From CAYQEC01 sp964569015 (GTDB taxonomy: Bacteria > Actinomycetota > Acidimicrobiia > Spongiisociales > UBA5794), in contig CAZMSN010000005.1 of NCBI GenBank assembly GCA_964569015.1, positions 1 through 64,000 on the forward strand: 64,000 nt of DNA. The letters are read 5' to 3'. The position numbers and the translations under genes were made by a program. The notes below the pieces were generated by a model, which did not search any database, was not told the DNA's origin, and saw only the letters and a list, made by a program, of their open reading frames with translations. The first letter of the stretch is position 1, and the number at the start of each line of letters is the position of its first letter. Shown in pieces: positions 51,735 through 60,330 of this stretch.

Positions 51735-52247
51735 GTGCACGTCCTCATCGCTACCACCGGAGTGCTGAGCCCGGACTCGGCCGTCGAGTTCAGCGGCAAG
51801 CTGATCCGTGGCGGAGGAAGGGTGACGGTGACCACTGTCATCGAGGTCCCTCGCAGCTTCCTCGACGCGCTGCGATCCGAGGGGTGGCACCCACTCGGCG
51901 AGAACGCCACAAACGGCGCCCATGCGACCGACGATGCGTTGCTCGCCCGCTACGTCGACGAACGGGGACAGCGCCTCACCGACCCCATCGTCACGGCCCT
52001 CAAGGCGGCCGGCATCGCGGCGACGGCGGTCTTCAGAGAGGGCGACGACCCGGCACGCACCATCTCCCAACTCGCCGACGAGCTCGCCGCCGACGTCGTC
52101 GTGCTCGGCGCCACGCGCAAGATCTTCGATCAGTCCGCCTGGGAAAGTGTTTCAGCGCGGGTGATGATCGAGTCGGGTCGCCCGGTCCTGGTGTTGCCGC
52201 CCCCGCACCGCGATCCGGTCTCCGACGGCACGGACCAGGCAGGCTGA
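51735..52247 (+). CDS. Universal stress protein (UspA) family
   Basis: The 170-residue protein has a single Usp-like alpha/beta fold: HVLIATTGVLSP at the N-terminus, ADELAADVVVLGATR in the fourth strand, and RVMIESGRPVLVLPPP at the end. The G-x2-G-x9-G ATP-binding loop is not clear, so it may not bind ATP. Usp proteins respond to starvation or redox stress. About 120 nt downstream, before the convergent ABC gene, I see no strong terminator. Confidence 0.7.
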   Translation: MHVLIATTGVLSPDSAVEFSGKLIRGGGRVTVTTVIEVPRSFLDALRSEGWHPLGENATNGAHATDDALLARYVDERGQRLTDPIVTALKAAGIAATAVFREGDDPARTISQLADELAADVVVLGATRKIFDQSAWESVSARVMIESGRPVLVLPPPHRDPVSDGTDQAG

Positions 52248-52366
52248 GCAGCCCTCTCACTCTCCGACCGCGCCGCGCTCGAACGTGACGTGAAGCGACA
52301 CACGCAATTCGGCGCCGTTCCTCGTTCCTCACACGGCGTACCGTCTGCTTGCCAGCCGGCCTACCG

Positions 52367-54277
52367 TCAGGCGTCGTCAGCGAGCTTGCGGAACTGCGTC
52401 CGGTAGAGCGATGCGTACAGGCCACCGTGGGCGATCAACTCCTCGTGGGCGCCGGACTCGACCAGCGCTCCCCGGTCGAGCACGAAGATGCGGTCGGCCG
52501 CCAGAATGGTCGACAGGCGATGGGCGATCACGAGCGAAGTGCGCCCTTCCATCACCCGCTCCAGGGCATCCTGGATGAGCGCCTCGGAGTGGGCGTCGAG
52601 GTGAGACGTCGCCTCGTCGAGGATGAGGATGCGGGGGTTTTCGAGCAGGACGCGGGCGATCGCCATGCGCTGCTTCTCCCCGCCCGAGAGCCGGTAGCCG
52701 CGCTCGCCCACGACGGTCTCCAGCCCCAATGGCAGGTCTTCGATCATCTCGGTGAGGTTGGCGGCTTCCACCACGGCGCGGAGTTCGGTGTCGGTGGCGT
52801 CCGGCCGTGCATAGCGGAGATTGGCGGCGATGGTGTCGTGGAACAGGTACGACTCCTGGGTCACCACCCCGATCGCCGCCGCCAGCGACTCCAACGACAG
52901 GTCGCGGACGTCGCGGCCGTCGATGGAGACACTCCCTCTCGTGACGTCGTAGAGCCGGGGCACGAGGTAGGTCGCCGTCGTCTTCCCGGCACCGCTCGGC
53001 CCCACCAGCGCCGCCAGCTCCCCGGGCCGGATATGGAACGAGACATCCCGCAGCGCCCAGCCCTCAGTCGCGATCCGGGCCCTGGGGACCTCACCCTCGG
53101 TGACCTCCCGGCGGCCGTAGCGTCGCACCGATTCGAGACCCGCCGATCCGCTCTCCCCATAGGAGAACCAGACGCCGTCGAACTCGATCGTGCCCTCTAC
53201 CTCGGTGAGCGCCGCCGGGTGCTCCGCCTCCTCGATGTCGTGGGGAAGATCGAGCACCTCGAACACCCGCTCGAATGAGACCAGCGAGGTAGCGAACTCG
53301 ACCCTGGCGTTCGACAGGCCCGAGAGTGGCCCGTACAGCGCCGAGAGGTAGGCCGAGAGAGCCACGATGGTGCCGATCGAGAGCGAGCCGTTGATTGCCA
53401 TCACCGCACCCACCCAGAAGACAAGGGCCGTGCCCAGGGCGCTGACCACCCCGAGCGCCATGAAGAACCAGCGGCCGATCGTCGCTTGGCGGACCCCGAG
53501 ATCACGGACGAAGCCCGCCTGCTCGGCAAAGCGGGCATCCTCGTCGCGGGTGCGGCCGAACAGCTTCACCAACAGCGCCCCCGACACGCCGAGAGTCTCC
53601 TGCATCAACGAGCTCATGCGGGCGTTGTGCTCCATTTGCTCCCGGCGGATCTCACGCAGCAACCGCCCTACTCGCCGCGACGCCAGGATGAAAAGCGGCA
53701 GGATCGCCACCGCCAGCAGCGTCAGGCGCCACTCGAGCCTCAGCATCACCACGAGCGTGGCGATCACGCTGAACACGTTGGCGGCCAGCGTCACGAACGT
53801 ACCGGTGACCGCCTGCTGAGCGCCCACGACATCGGTGTTGAGCCGACTCATCAGCTCCCCGGTCCGGGTAGCCGTGAAGAAGCCGAGCGACATGCGCTGG
53901 AGATGCCCGTAGAGCTGGCAACGCAGATCGAAGATGATGCCTTCTCCGATCGCCGCCGAAGCCCGACGCTGCACCACGCCGACGACACCGTTGACGATGG
54001 GCACCAGGACCATTCCGATCCCCAGCCAGGCGACCGCGGTCAGGTTCTTCTCAGGGATGGCACGGTCGATGAGGCTACGCATCAACAACGGGGGGGCCAG
54101 CGTGAGCAGGCCGATGACGACGATCGTCGCCAGCACCACGACGATCCTGCCACGGTGGCGCAGGGCGTAGCCGACGACGCGCCCCAGCAGCGCCCGATCC
54201 ATGTGGGGACGATCCTGCTCGTCGTCGTATCGGACGTATGACCACCAGCCGCCTGAATGAAGCATCGGTCCGCCCAT
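52367..54277 (-). CDS. ABC exporter, fused permease-ATPase
   Basis: The 636-residue protein is a half-transporter: six membrane helices (about 30-320) then an ATPase with GPSGAGKTT, LSGGEKQRMAIA, LILDEATSHLD and the H-loop IAHRLST. It should work as a homodimer, exporting a lipid, drug or peptide; the substrate is unknown. Between the TMD and NBD the segment before the A-loop carries an insertion (about 25 residues, charged). The ATG at 54277 has GAGG upstream and lies 7 nt after the lipoprotein stop, so the two form an operon. A frame extending into the lipoprotein gene is rejected. Confidence 0.9.
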   Translation of the reverse strand: MGGPMLHSGGWWSYVRYDDEQDRPHMDRALLGRVVGYALRHRGRIVVVLATIVVIGLLTLAPPLLMRSLIDRAIPEKNLTAVAWLGIGMVLVPIVNGVVGVVQRRASAAIGEGIIFDLRCQLYGHLQRMSLGFFTATRTGELMSRLNTDVVGAQQAVTGTFVTLAANVFSVIATLVVMLRLEWRLTLLAVAILPLFILASRRVGRLLREIRREQMEHNARMSSLMQETLGVSGALLVKLFGRTRDEDARFAEQAGFVRDLGVRQATIGRWFFMALGVVSALGTALVFWVGAVMAINGSLSIGTIVALSAYLSALYGPLSGLSNARVEFATSLVSFERVFEVLDLPHDIEEAEHPAALTEVEGTIEFDGVWFSYGESGSAGLESVRRYGRREVTEGEVPRARIATEGWALRDVSFHIRPGELAALVGPSGAGKTTATYLVPRLYDVTRGSVSIDGRDVRDLSLESLAAAIGVVTQESYLFHDTIAANLRYARPDATDTELRAVVEAANLTEMIEDLPLGLETVVGERGYRLSGGEKQRMAIARVLLENPRILILDEATSHLDAHSEALIQDALERVMEGRTSLVIAHRLSTILAADRIFVLDRGALVESGAHEELIAHGGLYASLYRTQFRKLADDA

Positions 54278-54284
54278 CCGGGCC

Positions 54285-55007
54285 TCAGTCGCCGCCGGCT
54301 TCGGCGGAATCCTCCGCAGCCGGTGGCTCGGCGAGCTGCCCGGAGAGCGGCGCCGCCGACTGGGCCATCTGCTCGCACATCGCCTCCCCCACGCTGCCAC
54401 GGCAAAACAGCTCATATCGATAGGTGCCGCGCACCCAGATGAGGCTCAGGCCGTCGGGAACGACCTCGAAGCGGATGTCGCCGGCCTGCTGCTGTTCGGA
54501 GATGGAGGCGGCACCCACCCGGAACACGGCGGCATCGCCGTCCTCGGCCGTGTACGGCTCGGATTTCCAGAGCCCGAAAGCGGCCGAGGTACCGGCGTCG
54601 AGTGTCGCCGACGCGGTGTCGAACACGAGCTGGCTCGTCACCCAGCCCACCTCGTCGGGGATGAGCGAGGGGAACTCCACACCAGGTAGAGCCGCCGCGA
54701 TCTCAGCCCGGCTCGCCTGGATGAACCGGTTGACGCCGTCGTTGCGATCCCAGACATCGGCGATCACCACGGCGGGAATCGGTACCACGGTTGCTTCGCC
54801 GACGCCGTCGTTGTACCAGTCCACGTCGACGGCCAGGACCGCCCCCTGAGGCGCCGTTTCACCGTCATCGACCACGATGGTCGTCGTGGTCGTCGTGTCG
54901 CCGTACACGATCTCGCGGGACCGATCGCCCAGCCCGTCGAGGAGTCCGCTCTCGCCGCATCCCGACAGCAAGATCGTCGTCAAGAGCAGCCATCCGGCCC
55001 TTTTCAC
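54285..55007 (-). CDS. Hypothetical lipoprotein upstream of ABC exporter
   Basis: The 240-residue product begins with a lipoprotein signal peptide (VKRAGWLLLTTILLSGC) whose cysteine is residue 17, followed by a Thr-rich stretch (GDTTTTTTIVVDDG) and a beta-rich domain that I do not recognise. It should be anchored on the outer face of the membrane. The GTG at 55007 follows GGAGG; the longer frame to 55199 is rejected because it places the signal peptide internally. Being 7 nt from the ABC exporter, it may be an accessory to it. Its -10 is probably TATGCT at 55059-55064. Confidence 0.75.
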   Translation of the reverse strand: MKRAGWLLLTTILLSGCGESGLLDGLGDRSREIVYGDTTTTTTIVVDDGETAPQGAVLAVDVDWYNDGVGEATVVPIPAVVIADVWDRNDGVNRFIQASRAEIAAALPGVEFPSLIPDEVGWVTSQLVFDTASATLDAGTSAAFGLWKSEPYTAEDGDAAVFRVGAASISEQQQAGDIRFEVVPDGLSLIWVRGTYRYELFCRGSVGEAMCEQMAQSAAPLSGQLAEPPAAEDSAEAGGD

Positions 55008-55109
55008 CCGTGCCTCCGCACATTGCGACTCGATGCCGGTCAACCGGCACAGCCGCGCAGCATACCGGTGACGGCGCCCAACGCCTCGATCCGGACGCGG
55101 CGGGCTGGC

Positions 55110-55115
55110 TACGCT
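55110..55115 (+). promoter_or_regulatory. Leaderless -10 (TACGCT) of the lipoate-ligase-like gene
   Basis: TACGCT lies 8 nt before the ATG at 55124. Confidence 0.5.
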
Positions 55116-55123
55116 CCCCCGCG

Positions 55124-55888
55124 ATGAGCTCACCCCGTCAGATCCGAGTGCTCCACGATGCTGCGGCAGTGCCCGCCTTCCTCGAAGCGCCGATCGCACG
55201 GGCGCTCCTGATGCGGGCAGCCGCCGGCGAGATCCCCGAGACGTTCCGGATCACGGTCCCCGGCCGCGTCGTCGCCTTCGGGAAGCTCGACCGCCTCGGC
55301 GGTGGCTACCCGCAGGCGGTCGCTGCCGCCCGCCGGGCCGGATTCGATGCCGTAGAACGGCTCGCCGGGGGACGAGCCGCCGCCTTCACAGAGCACACGC
55401 TCTCGTTCGGCTGGACGATCCCCCATCCCGACCCCCGTCGCGGGATACGAGATCGCTTCATCACCCTCTCCGAACTGATGGTCCGGGCCTTCGCCCGGCT
55501 CGGCGTCGCTTCCCAGGTCGGCGAGGTACCGGGGGAATACTGTCCCGGGGAATTCAGCGTCAACCATGCCGGCCGTCTCAAGCTCATGGGCGTCGGCCAG
55601 CGGCTCGTCAAGGCCGCGGCTCACGTCGGGGGGATCGTGGTCGTCGATCACAGCGCTCTGGTGCGCGATGTGCTCGTGCCCGTCTACGAAGCCCTCGCGC
55701 TGCCGTGGCGGCCCGAGACGACCGGATCGCTCACCGAGATCACTCCCGGGGTCACCACGGCCTCCACCCGCCGCGCCGTGCTCGACGAACTGGCCGACCT
55801 GGCGGATCTGCATCCCGGTCATCTCGACGCGGCCACGATGCAGCTCGCCGCCAGGCTCGCCCCGGATCATGTTCCCCTGAGCGACTGA
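55124..55888 (+). CDS. Lipoate/octanoate-protein ligase-like protein (BPL_LplA family)
   Basis: The 254-residue protein resembles the biotin/lipoate A/B ligase fold: VVAFGKLDRLGG, GFDAVERLAGGRAAAFTEHTLSFGW (the RxxGGxxxxH-type loop) and CPGEFSVNHAGRLKLMGVGQRLVKAAAHVGG with a conserved lysine. It would attach or transfer lipoate or octanoate to a carrier protein; which acceptor is uncertain, because no lipoyl-domain protein is nearby. The ATG at 55124 has a leaderless -10. Confidence 0.8.
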   Translation: MSSPRQIRVLHDAAAVPAFLEAPIARALLMRAAAGEIPETFRITVPGRVVAFGKLDRLGGGYPQAVAAARRAGFDAVERLAGGRAAAFTEHTLSFGWTIPHPDPRRGIRDRFITLSELMVRAFARLGVASQVGEVPGEYCPGEFSVNHAGRLKLMGVGQRLVKAAAHVGGIVVVDHSALVRDVLVPVYEALALPWRPETTGSLTEITPGVTTASTRRAVLDELADLADLHPGHLDAATMQLAARLAPDHVPLSD

Positions 55889-55892
55889 GTGC

Positions 55893-56084
55893 TCAGGACG
55901 GCGCCGACCCCGCCGGCGGCATCGGATCGAGATGGGTGTACTCCCCGGTTCGCAGGTGGCATGCCGCCTGGTGGGTGGACCACCAGGCGCAGAAGCTGGC
56001 CGATTCCGCGCTCTCAGGCACTGCGGCGCGGCCGCGAAGCGTCGTTGCGGGGTGAGGGACATGCCTTGGATGGGCGGGCGCCAT
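55893..56084 (-). CDS. Possible small protein, 63 aa
   Basis: This reverse frame fills most of the 213-nt gap between the lipoate-ligase-like gene and aroQ. The C-terminal part (CAWWSTHQAACHLRTGEY) is rich in Cys, His and Trp, which is unlike a random high-G+C shadow frame. An ATG at 56084 has GGGAG 9 nt upstream. A 9-bp inverted repeat (55966-55988) lies within it and may simply reflect codon usage. Support is weak. Confidence 0.35.
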   Translation of the reverse strand: MAPAHPRHVPHPATTLRGRAAVPESAESASFCAWWSTHQAACHLRTGEYTHLDPMPPAGSAPS

Positions 56085-56088
56085 GCAA

Positions 56089-56094
56089 TACTCT
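56089..56094 (+). promoter_or_regulatory. Leaderless -10 (TACTCT) of aroQ
   Basis: TACTCT lies 7 nt before the aroQ ATG at 56102. Confidence 0.55.
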
Positions 56095-56101
56095 CCCAGC
56101 A

Positions 56102-57298
56102 ATGGAACGTGTCCTCGTCGTCAACGGGCCGAACCTCAATCTGCTGGGAACACGAGAGCCGGAGGTCTACGGGACCACCACGCTCCCCCAGCTCGAGGCA
56201 TCGCTCCAAGCGTGGGGCGGCGAGCTGGGCGTCGCTGTCGAGACCTACCAGTCGAACCACGAGGGCGGCATCATCGATCGTCTCCACGCCGCCGCAGGCA
56301 AGGTGGATGGCGTGGTGCTCAACGCCGGGGCCTACACCCACTCCAGCTACGCCATCCACGACGCGATCCTCGCTTCGGGCCTCCCCACCGTCGAGGTGCA
56401 CATCTCCAACATCCACGCCCGGGAGCCCTGGCGCCGCATCTCACTCACGGCGCCCGCCTGCGTCCACACCATCTACGGCCGCGGGCTCGCCGGGTACCGT
56501 CACGCCCTGCGTCACCTGTTCTGGCATGAGGCGTGGCCGGCCGTTCCCGTCCACTACGGGGACGGTCCCGACCACCTAGCCGACCTCCGGGTGCCGGAGG
56601 GCGCCGGTCCGTTCCCAGTGGCTGTGCTCATTCACGGTGGCTTCTGGCGTGACCCGTGGACCCGCGACCTGATGGACGGCCTCGGCGTCGATCTGGCGCG
56701 CCGCGGCTGGGCCACCTGGAACGTCGAGTACCAGAGGGTCGGCGCCGGCGGAGGCTGGCCAACGACCATGACGGATGTAGGCGCCGCCATCGACTCTCTC
56801 GCCAATCTCGTCGACGAGCACCATCTCGACCTCGACCGGGTCGTCGCCCTTGGCCACGAGGCCGGGGGACAACTCGCCCTGTGGGCTGGAGCTCGTCCTC
56901 ACCTGTCGGACGACACCCCGGACCCCGGCGCCGTCGTCACGGTGGCGGCCGCCGCCGGCCTGGCACCGCTGTGCGATCTCGCCGAGGCGCATCGCCTCGA
57001 TCTGGGCAACGGCGCCGTCGCCCGCTATCTGCGGCGCACCCCCGACGACGGACCGCGCCGCTATGCCCTCTCCTCGCCACTCGCCCTGCTTCCCCTCGGC
57101 ATCCCCCAGGTCATCGTTCACGGTGGGGCCGACGACCACATCCCGGTCCAGATGAGCCGCGACTACGCAGGCGATGCCGCCCAACGGGGAGACACGGTCG
57201 TCTATCACGAGATCGAGAACGCCGGGCACGATGACCTCGTCGATCCCGCCTCCGACGCCTGGCGGGTCGTGGTCGACGAGCTGGACGGGCTGTTCTGA
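56102..57298 (+). CDS. aroQ: AroQ (type II 3-dehydroquinase) fused to an alpha/beta hydrolase-like domain lacking its serine
   Basis: Residues 1 to about 145 are a complete type II dehydroquinase: NGPNLNLLGTREPEVYG, YQSNHEGGIIDRLH, NAGAYTHSSYAIHDA and EVHISNIHAREPWR. It dehydrates 3-dehydroquinate in the shikimate pathway as a dodecamer. The same frame then runs without a stop into an alpha/beta hydrolase domain of the BD-FAE/kynurenine formamidase-like type (HGGFWRD from H178), giving 398 residues in all. The nucleophile elbow reads GHEAGG: the catalytic serine is glutamate (E253), although the later Asp (GGADDHIPV) and His (NAGHDD) regions remain. The hydrolase domain is probably inactive as an esterase. 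The ATG at 56102 has TACTCT 7 nt upstream. Confidence 0.9.
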   Translation: MERVLVVNGPNLNLLGTREPEVYGTTTLPQLEASLQAWGGELGVAVETYQSNHEGGIIDRLHAAAGKVDGVVLNAGAYTHSSYAIHDAILASGLPTVEVHISNIHAREPWRRISLTAPACVHTIYGRGLAGYRHALRHLFWHEAWPAVPVHYGDGPDHLADLRVPEGAGPFPVAVLIHGGFWRDPWTRDLMDGLGVDLARRGWATWNVEYQRVGAGGGWPTTMTDVGAAIDSLANLVDEHHLDLDRVVALGHEAGGQLALWAGARPHLSDDTPDPGAVVTVAAAAGLAPLCDLAEAHRLDLGNGAVARYLRRTPDDGPRRYALSSPLALLPLGIPQVIVHGGADDHIPVQMSRDYAGDAAQRGDTVVYHEIENAGHDDLVDPASDAWRVVVDELDGLF

Positions 57299-57308
57299 GG
57301 AAGGCTTC

Positions 57309-58523
57309 TCAGCCGGAGCGCTGCACCAGGTCCTGAAGACGCCGCAGACCCTCCTCGAGGTCGGCATCAGCGAGCGCGAACGAGAAACGGGCGTAGCCCG
57401 GCGCCCCGAACGCCTCGCCGGGAACGATGGCGACGTTGATCGTGTCGAGCAGCAACGTGGCGAGTTCCAGCGTCGTGGCCGCCGAGCCTGCTCCGAGCGG
57501 CCGGTTCAGGAGTCCCTTCATGGACGGGAAGGCGTAGAACGCGCCTTGTGGTTCCGGGCACACCACACCGTCGACGGCGTTGAGCATCTCGCACATCGTG
57601 CGTCGCCTCCGGTCGAATGCCGCCCTCATCTCGACGACGAGATCCATCGGGCCTTCGAGGGCGGCCAAGGCAGCCCGCTGGCTGACGTTGGCGACGTTCG
57701 ACGTCGTGTGGCTCTGCAACCGGATGGCTCCGGCTGCGACCGCCGGCGGGCCGATCAGCCACCCCACCCGCCAGCCGGTCATGGCGTAGGTCTTGGCGAC
57801 GCCGTTGACGACGACACAGCGCGGCGCCGCGGAGGGAGCCTCCACCGGCATCGAGCTGAACGTGGCGTCGCCGTATACGAGATGCTCGTAGATCTCGTCG
57901 GTCATGATCCAGATGCCGTGGTCGGCGGCCCATTCTCCGATGGCCCTCACCTCGTCGGCCGGGTAGACGGCACCGGTCGGGTTGGACGGGGAGACGAACA
58001 CGAGCATCTTGGTGCGCGGGGTCCGGGCCGCCTCGAGCTGGTCGACGGTGACCCGGTAGCCGGTGGTCTCGTCGGCCTCCACCACCACCGGGACCCCGTC
58101 GGCGAGCCGCACCGCCTCCGGGTAGGTCACCCAGTAGGGGGCGAGGAGCAGCGCTTCGTCCCCGGGATCGAGCAGCACCTGGCAGGTGGCGTACACGGCC
58201 TGCTTGGCACCGTTGGTGATGACGACCTGAGACGACTCGACGGCGTAGCCCGATTCGCGCCGCGTCTTGGCGGCCACAGCCTCCCGCAGCTCGGGCAGCC
58301 CGGCCGCCGGCGTGTAGTGGTGGTTGCGAGGGTCGGCGGCTGCCGCGATCGCGGCGTCCACGACGAATTGCGGCGTCGGGAAATCGGGCTCTCCCGCCCC
58401 GAATCCGATCACTGGTTTGCCTTCGGCACGCAGTGCCTTGGCCTTGGCTGTGATGGCTAGAGTCGCTGACTCTGCGACACCTGCGATGCGCTGCGACAGC
58501 TCGCCTGGGACCGCACCGGACAT
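57309..58523 (-). CDS. aspC: Aspartate aminotransferase (class I/II)
   Basis: The 404-residue fold-type I PLP enzyme has GFGAGEPDFPTP, TNGAKQAVYA, SPSNPTG, MTDEIYEHLVYGD and the PLP lysine in NGVAKTYAMTGWRVGW. These fit aspartate aminotransferase of the Ib (thermophile/Bacillus) type. It converts aspartate and 2-oxoglutarate to oxaloacetate and glutamate. The ATG at 58523 follows GGGAGG; a start at 58559 is in frame but would put that site inside the gene. It is divergent from serC and convergent with aroQ. Confidence 0.92.
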   Translation of the reverse strand: MSGAVPGELSQRIAGVAESATLAITAKAKALRAEGKPVIGFGAGEPDFPTPQFVVDAAIAAAADPRNHHYTPAAGLPELREAVAAKTRRESGYAVESSQVVITNGAKQAVYATCQVLLDPGDEALLLAPYWVTYPEAVRLADGVPVVVEADETTGYRVTVDQLEAARTPRTKMLVFVSPSNPTGAVYPADEVRAIGEWAADHGIWIMTDEIYEHLVYGDATFSSMPVEAPSAAPRCVVVNGVAKTYAMTGWRVGWLIGPPAVAAGAIRLQSHTTSNVANVSQRAALAALEGPMDLVVEMRAAFDRRRRTMCEMLNAVDGVVCPEPQGAFYAFPSMKGLLNRPLGAGSAATTLELATLLLDTINVAIVPGEAFGAPGYARFSFALADADLEEGLRRLQDLVQRSG

Positions 58524-58588
58524 TGCTCTAGCCTCCCGTCGTACGCTCAGCGTTTCCATTCGAGCCGCACGATACCCGGGGTAACCAA

Positions 58589-59710
58589 ATGACAGACAAT
58601 CCAGAAATCCCGCTCCCAGCCGACATCGTTCCCGACGACGGGAGGTTCGGTTCGGGGCCGTCGAAGGTGCGAACCGAGATCCTCATGGAGCTCGGAGTCA
58701 CCGGCTCCGGTTACATGGGGACCAGCCACCGGAGACCCGGCGTGCGCAGCGTGGTGGCTGCGATCCGTGCCGGCCTCACTGAGATGTTCTCACTGCCGGG
58801 CGGCTACGAGGTGGTCCTGGGTGTCGGAGGCGCGACGTTGTTCTGGGACGCCGCCTCGTTCGGCCTGATCCAGCGCCGCAGCCAGCACCTGGTGTTCGGA
58901 GAGTTCTCCGGCAAATTCGCTGCGGTGGCCGCGGCGGCGCCCCACCTCGAGGATCCGCAGATCATCGAATCGGAACCGGGAAGGCATCCGCTGCCGGTGG
59001 CCGATCCGGACATCGATCTCTACGCCTTCACCCACAATGAGACCTCGACCGGAGTGATGATGCCGATCGAGCGGCCGGACGGCTCATCAGGCCTCGTGGC
59101 CGTCGATGCCACGTCCGGCGCCGGAGCGATGACGGTCGACCCGTCCCACTTCGACGCCTACTACTTCTCCCCGCAGAAGGTCTTCGGAGCCGAGGGCGGC
59201 TTGTGGGTGGCGCTGTGCTCACCCGCCGCAGTGAACCGCATCGATCAGATCGCCGCCTCGGACCGATGGATCCCGCCGACCCTGTCGCTGGCAACCGCGC
59301 TCTCCAACTCGCGTAAGGACCAGACCTATAACACGCCGGCACTGGCAACACTGTTCCTCCTCCGCCGTCAGATCGACACCATGCTCGAGCTCGGCGGGCT
59401 CGAATGGGCGGTCGAGCGTTGCCAGGAGTCGTCGTCAATCGTCTACGCATGGGCGGAGTCCCGCGACTACACCACGCCTTTCGTGACCGATGTCGCGATG
59501 CGCAGCACCACCGTGGCCACGATCGATTTCGTGTCCGACGTAGACGCCAACACGGTGGCCGCGGTGTTGCGCTCCAACGGCATCGTGGACACGGAGAGCT
59601 ACCGCAAGTTGGGGCGCAATCAGCTCCGGATCGCCATGTTCCCGAACATCGAGCCGTGCGATCTCGAGAAGTTGACGGCGGCCATCGACTACATCGTCGA
59701 GCGCCTCTAG
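58589..59710 (+). CDS. serC: Phosphoserine aminotransferase
   Basis: The 373-residue enzyme has FGSGPSKVRTEIL, TGSGYMGTSHRRPGV, ATSGAGAMTVDPS and the PLP lysine in YYFSPQKVFGAEGG. It makes phosphoserine from 3-phosphohydroxypyruvate in serine synthesis. The sequence type is the actinobacterial/archaeal one. The ATG follows GGGGTAA; no leaderless -10 is seen. It shares a 65-nt divergent region with aspC. Confidence 0.93.
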   Translation: MTDNPEIPLPADIVPDDGRFGSGPSKVRTEILMELGVTGSGYMGTSHRRPGVRSVVAAIRAGLTEMFSLPGGYEVVLGVGGATLFWDAASFGLIQRRSQHLVFGEFSGKFAAVAAAAPHLEDPQIIESEPGRHPLPVADPDIDLYAFTHNETSTGVMMPIERPDGSSGLVAVDATSGAGAMTVDPSHFDAYYFSPQKVFGAEGGLWVALCSPAAVNRIDQIAASDRWIPPTLSLATALSNSRKDQTYNTPALATLFLLRRQIDTMLELGGLEWAVERCQESSSIVYAWAESRDYTTPFVTDVAMRSTTVATIDFVSDVDANTVAAVLRSNGIVDTESYRKLGRNQLRIAMFPNIEPCDLEKLTAAIDYIVERL

Positions 59711-59726
59711 GACACTGCGGCCCAGC

Positions 59727-59747
59727 CGGCCGCGGCGCAGGCGGCCG
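59727..59747. terminator. G+C-rich hairpin between serC and PH-like gene
   Basis: CGGCCGC and GCGGCCG form a 7-bp stem around GGCGCAG, in the 41-nt convergent gap. No T-tract follows. Confidence 0.45.
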
Positions 59748-59751
59748 CGTC

Positions 59752-60264
59752 TCAGCCCCGGAGTCGCTCGCTCAGGTCACCGATCTTCTCACCGCGGGAA
59801 AACTCGAATCGAAGATCGTGCCCCTCCGCCCGAAAGGCGAGGTGGTGGGGCCGCAGCAGCCGCCCCGGCCGATACCGCACCGCGCCGACGGAGGACCGGC
59901 AGTATGCGGCCGCCAAGGCGTCGCGCGAGTCCCCGAGAGCCCGGTCGAGGACCAACACCCGGCGCGTCGTCACCGCCAGGGTGACGTAGGGGCCGGTCAG
60001 GCGCGGGTCGTGGCGCCGGGCCATCGGCCGGCCCACCAGGAGCAGCACTGTCACGAAGCCGGCGACGACGATTCCCACGATGGCCGCCGCCCCCGTCCAG
60101 AATCCGAGGTTGGCGGCCCGCGGCACGGTGAGCGCGATCAGCACCGACACGGCGCCACCCAGGCTGGACCACGTCGTGAAACCCTCGATCACTCCCTGCA
60201 CGGATGCCTCGAGTTTCTCACCCGCCTCGAGTTGAGTCTCGACCGCCGCTTCTCGTCGCGCCAT
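59752..60264 (-). CDS. Two-helix membrane protein with PH-like domain
   Basis: The 170-residue protein has two membrane segments (SLGGAVSVLIALTVPRAA and AAAIVGIVVAGFVTVLLLV) followed by a beta-rich region (YVTLAVTTRRVLVLDRA) of the bacterial PH-like type. Such proteins sit in the inner membrane with the PH-like part in the cytosol; the role is unknown. GAGAAGG lies upstream of the ATG. It is convergent with serC. Confidence 0.6.
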   Translation of the reverse strand: MARREAAVETQLEAGEKLEASVQGVIEGFTTWSSLGGAVSVLIALTVPRAANLGFWTGAAAIVGIVVAGFVTVLLLVGRPMARRHDPRLTGPYVTLAVTTRRVLVLDRALGDSRDALAAAYCRSSVGAVRYRPGRLLRPHHLAFRAEGHDLRFEFSRGEKIGDLSERLRG

Positions 60265-60317
60265 CTCGCCGCCTTCTCACCGGCTCGGCTGCATTCCTCC
60301 TCCAGAAGCTACTTCGG

Positions 60318-60323
60318 TATCGT
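60318..60323 (+). promoter_or_regulatory. Leaderless -10 (TATCGT) of sixA
   Basis: TATCGT lies 7 nt before the ATG at 60331. Confidence 0.55.
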
Positions 60324-60330
60324 GGCGCGC

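Noticed and set aside
52290..52310. CGAACGTGACGTG as a LexA box
   Set aside because: The right half does not match the palindrome and no promoter is nearby.
55966..55988. 9-bp inverted repeat GCCTGGTGG/CCACCAGGC as a terminator of the lipoate-ligase-like gene
   Set aside because: It has no T-tract, lies 78 nt from the stop and falls inside the possible reverse small gene, where the repeat encodes Trp-Trp-Ser-Thr-His-Gln.
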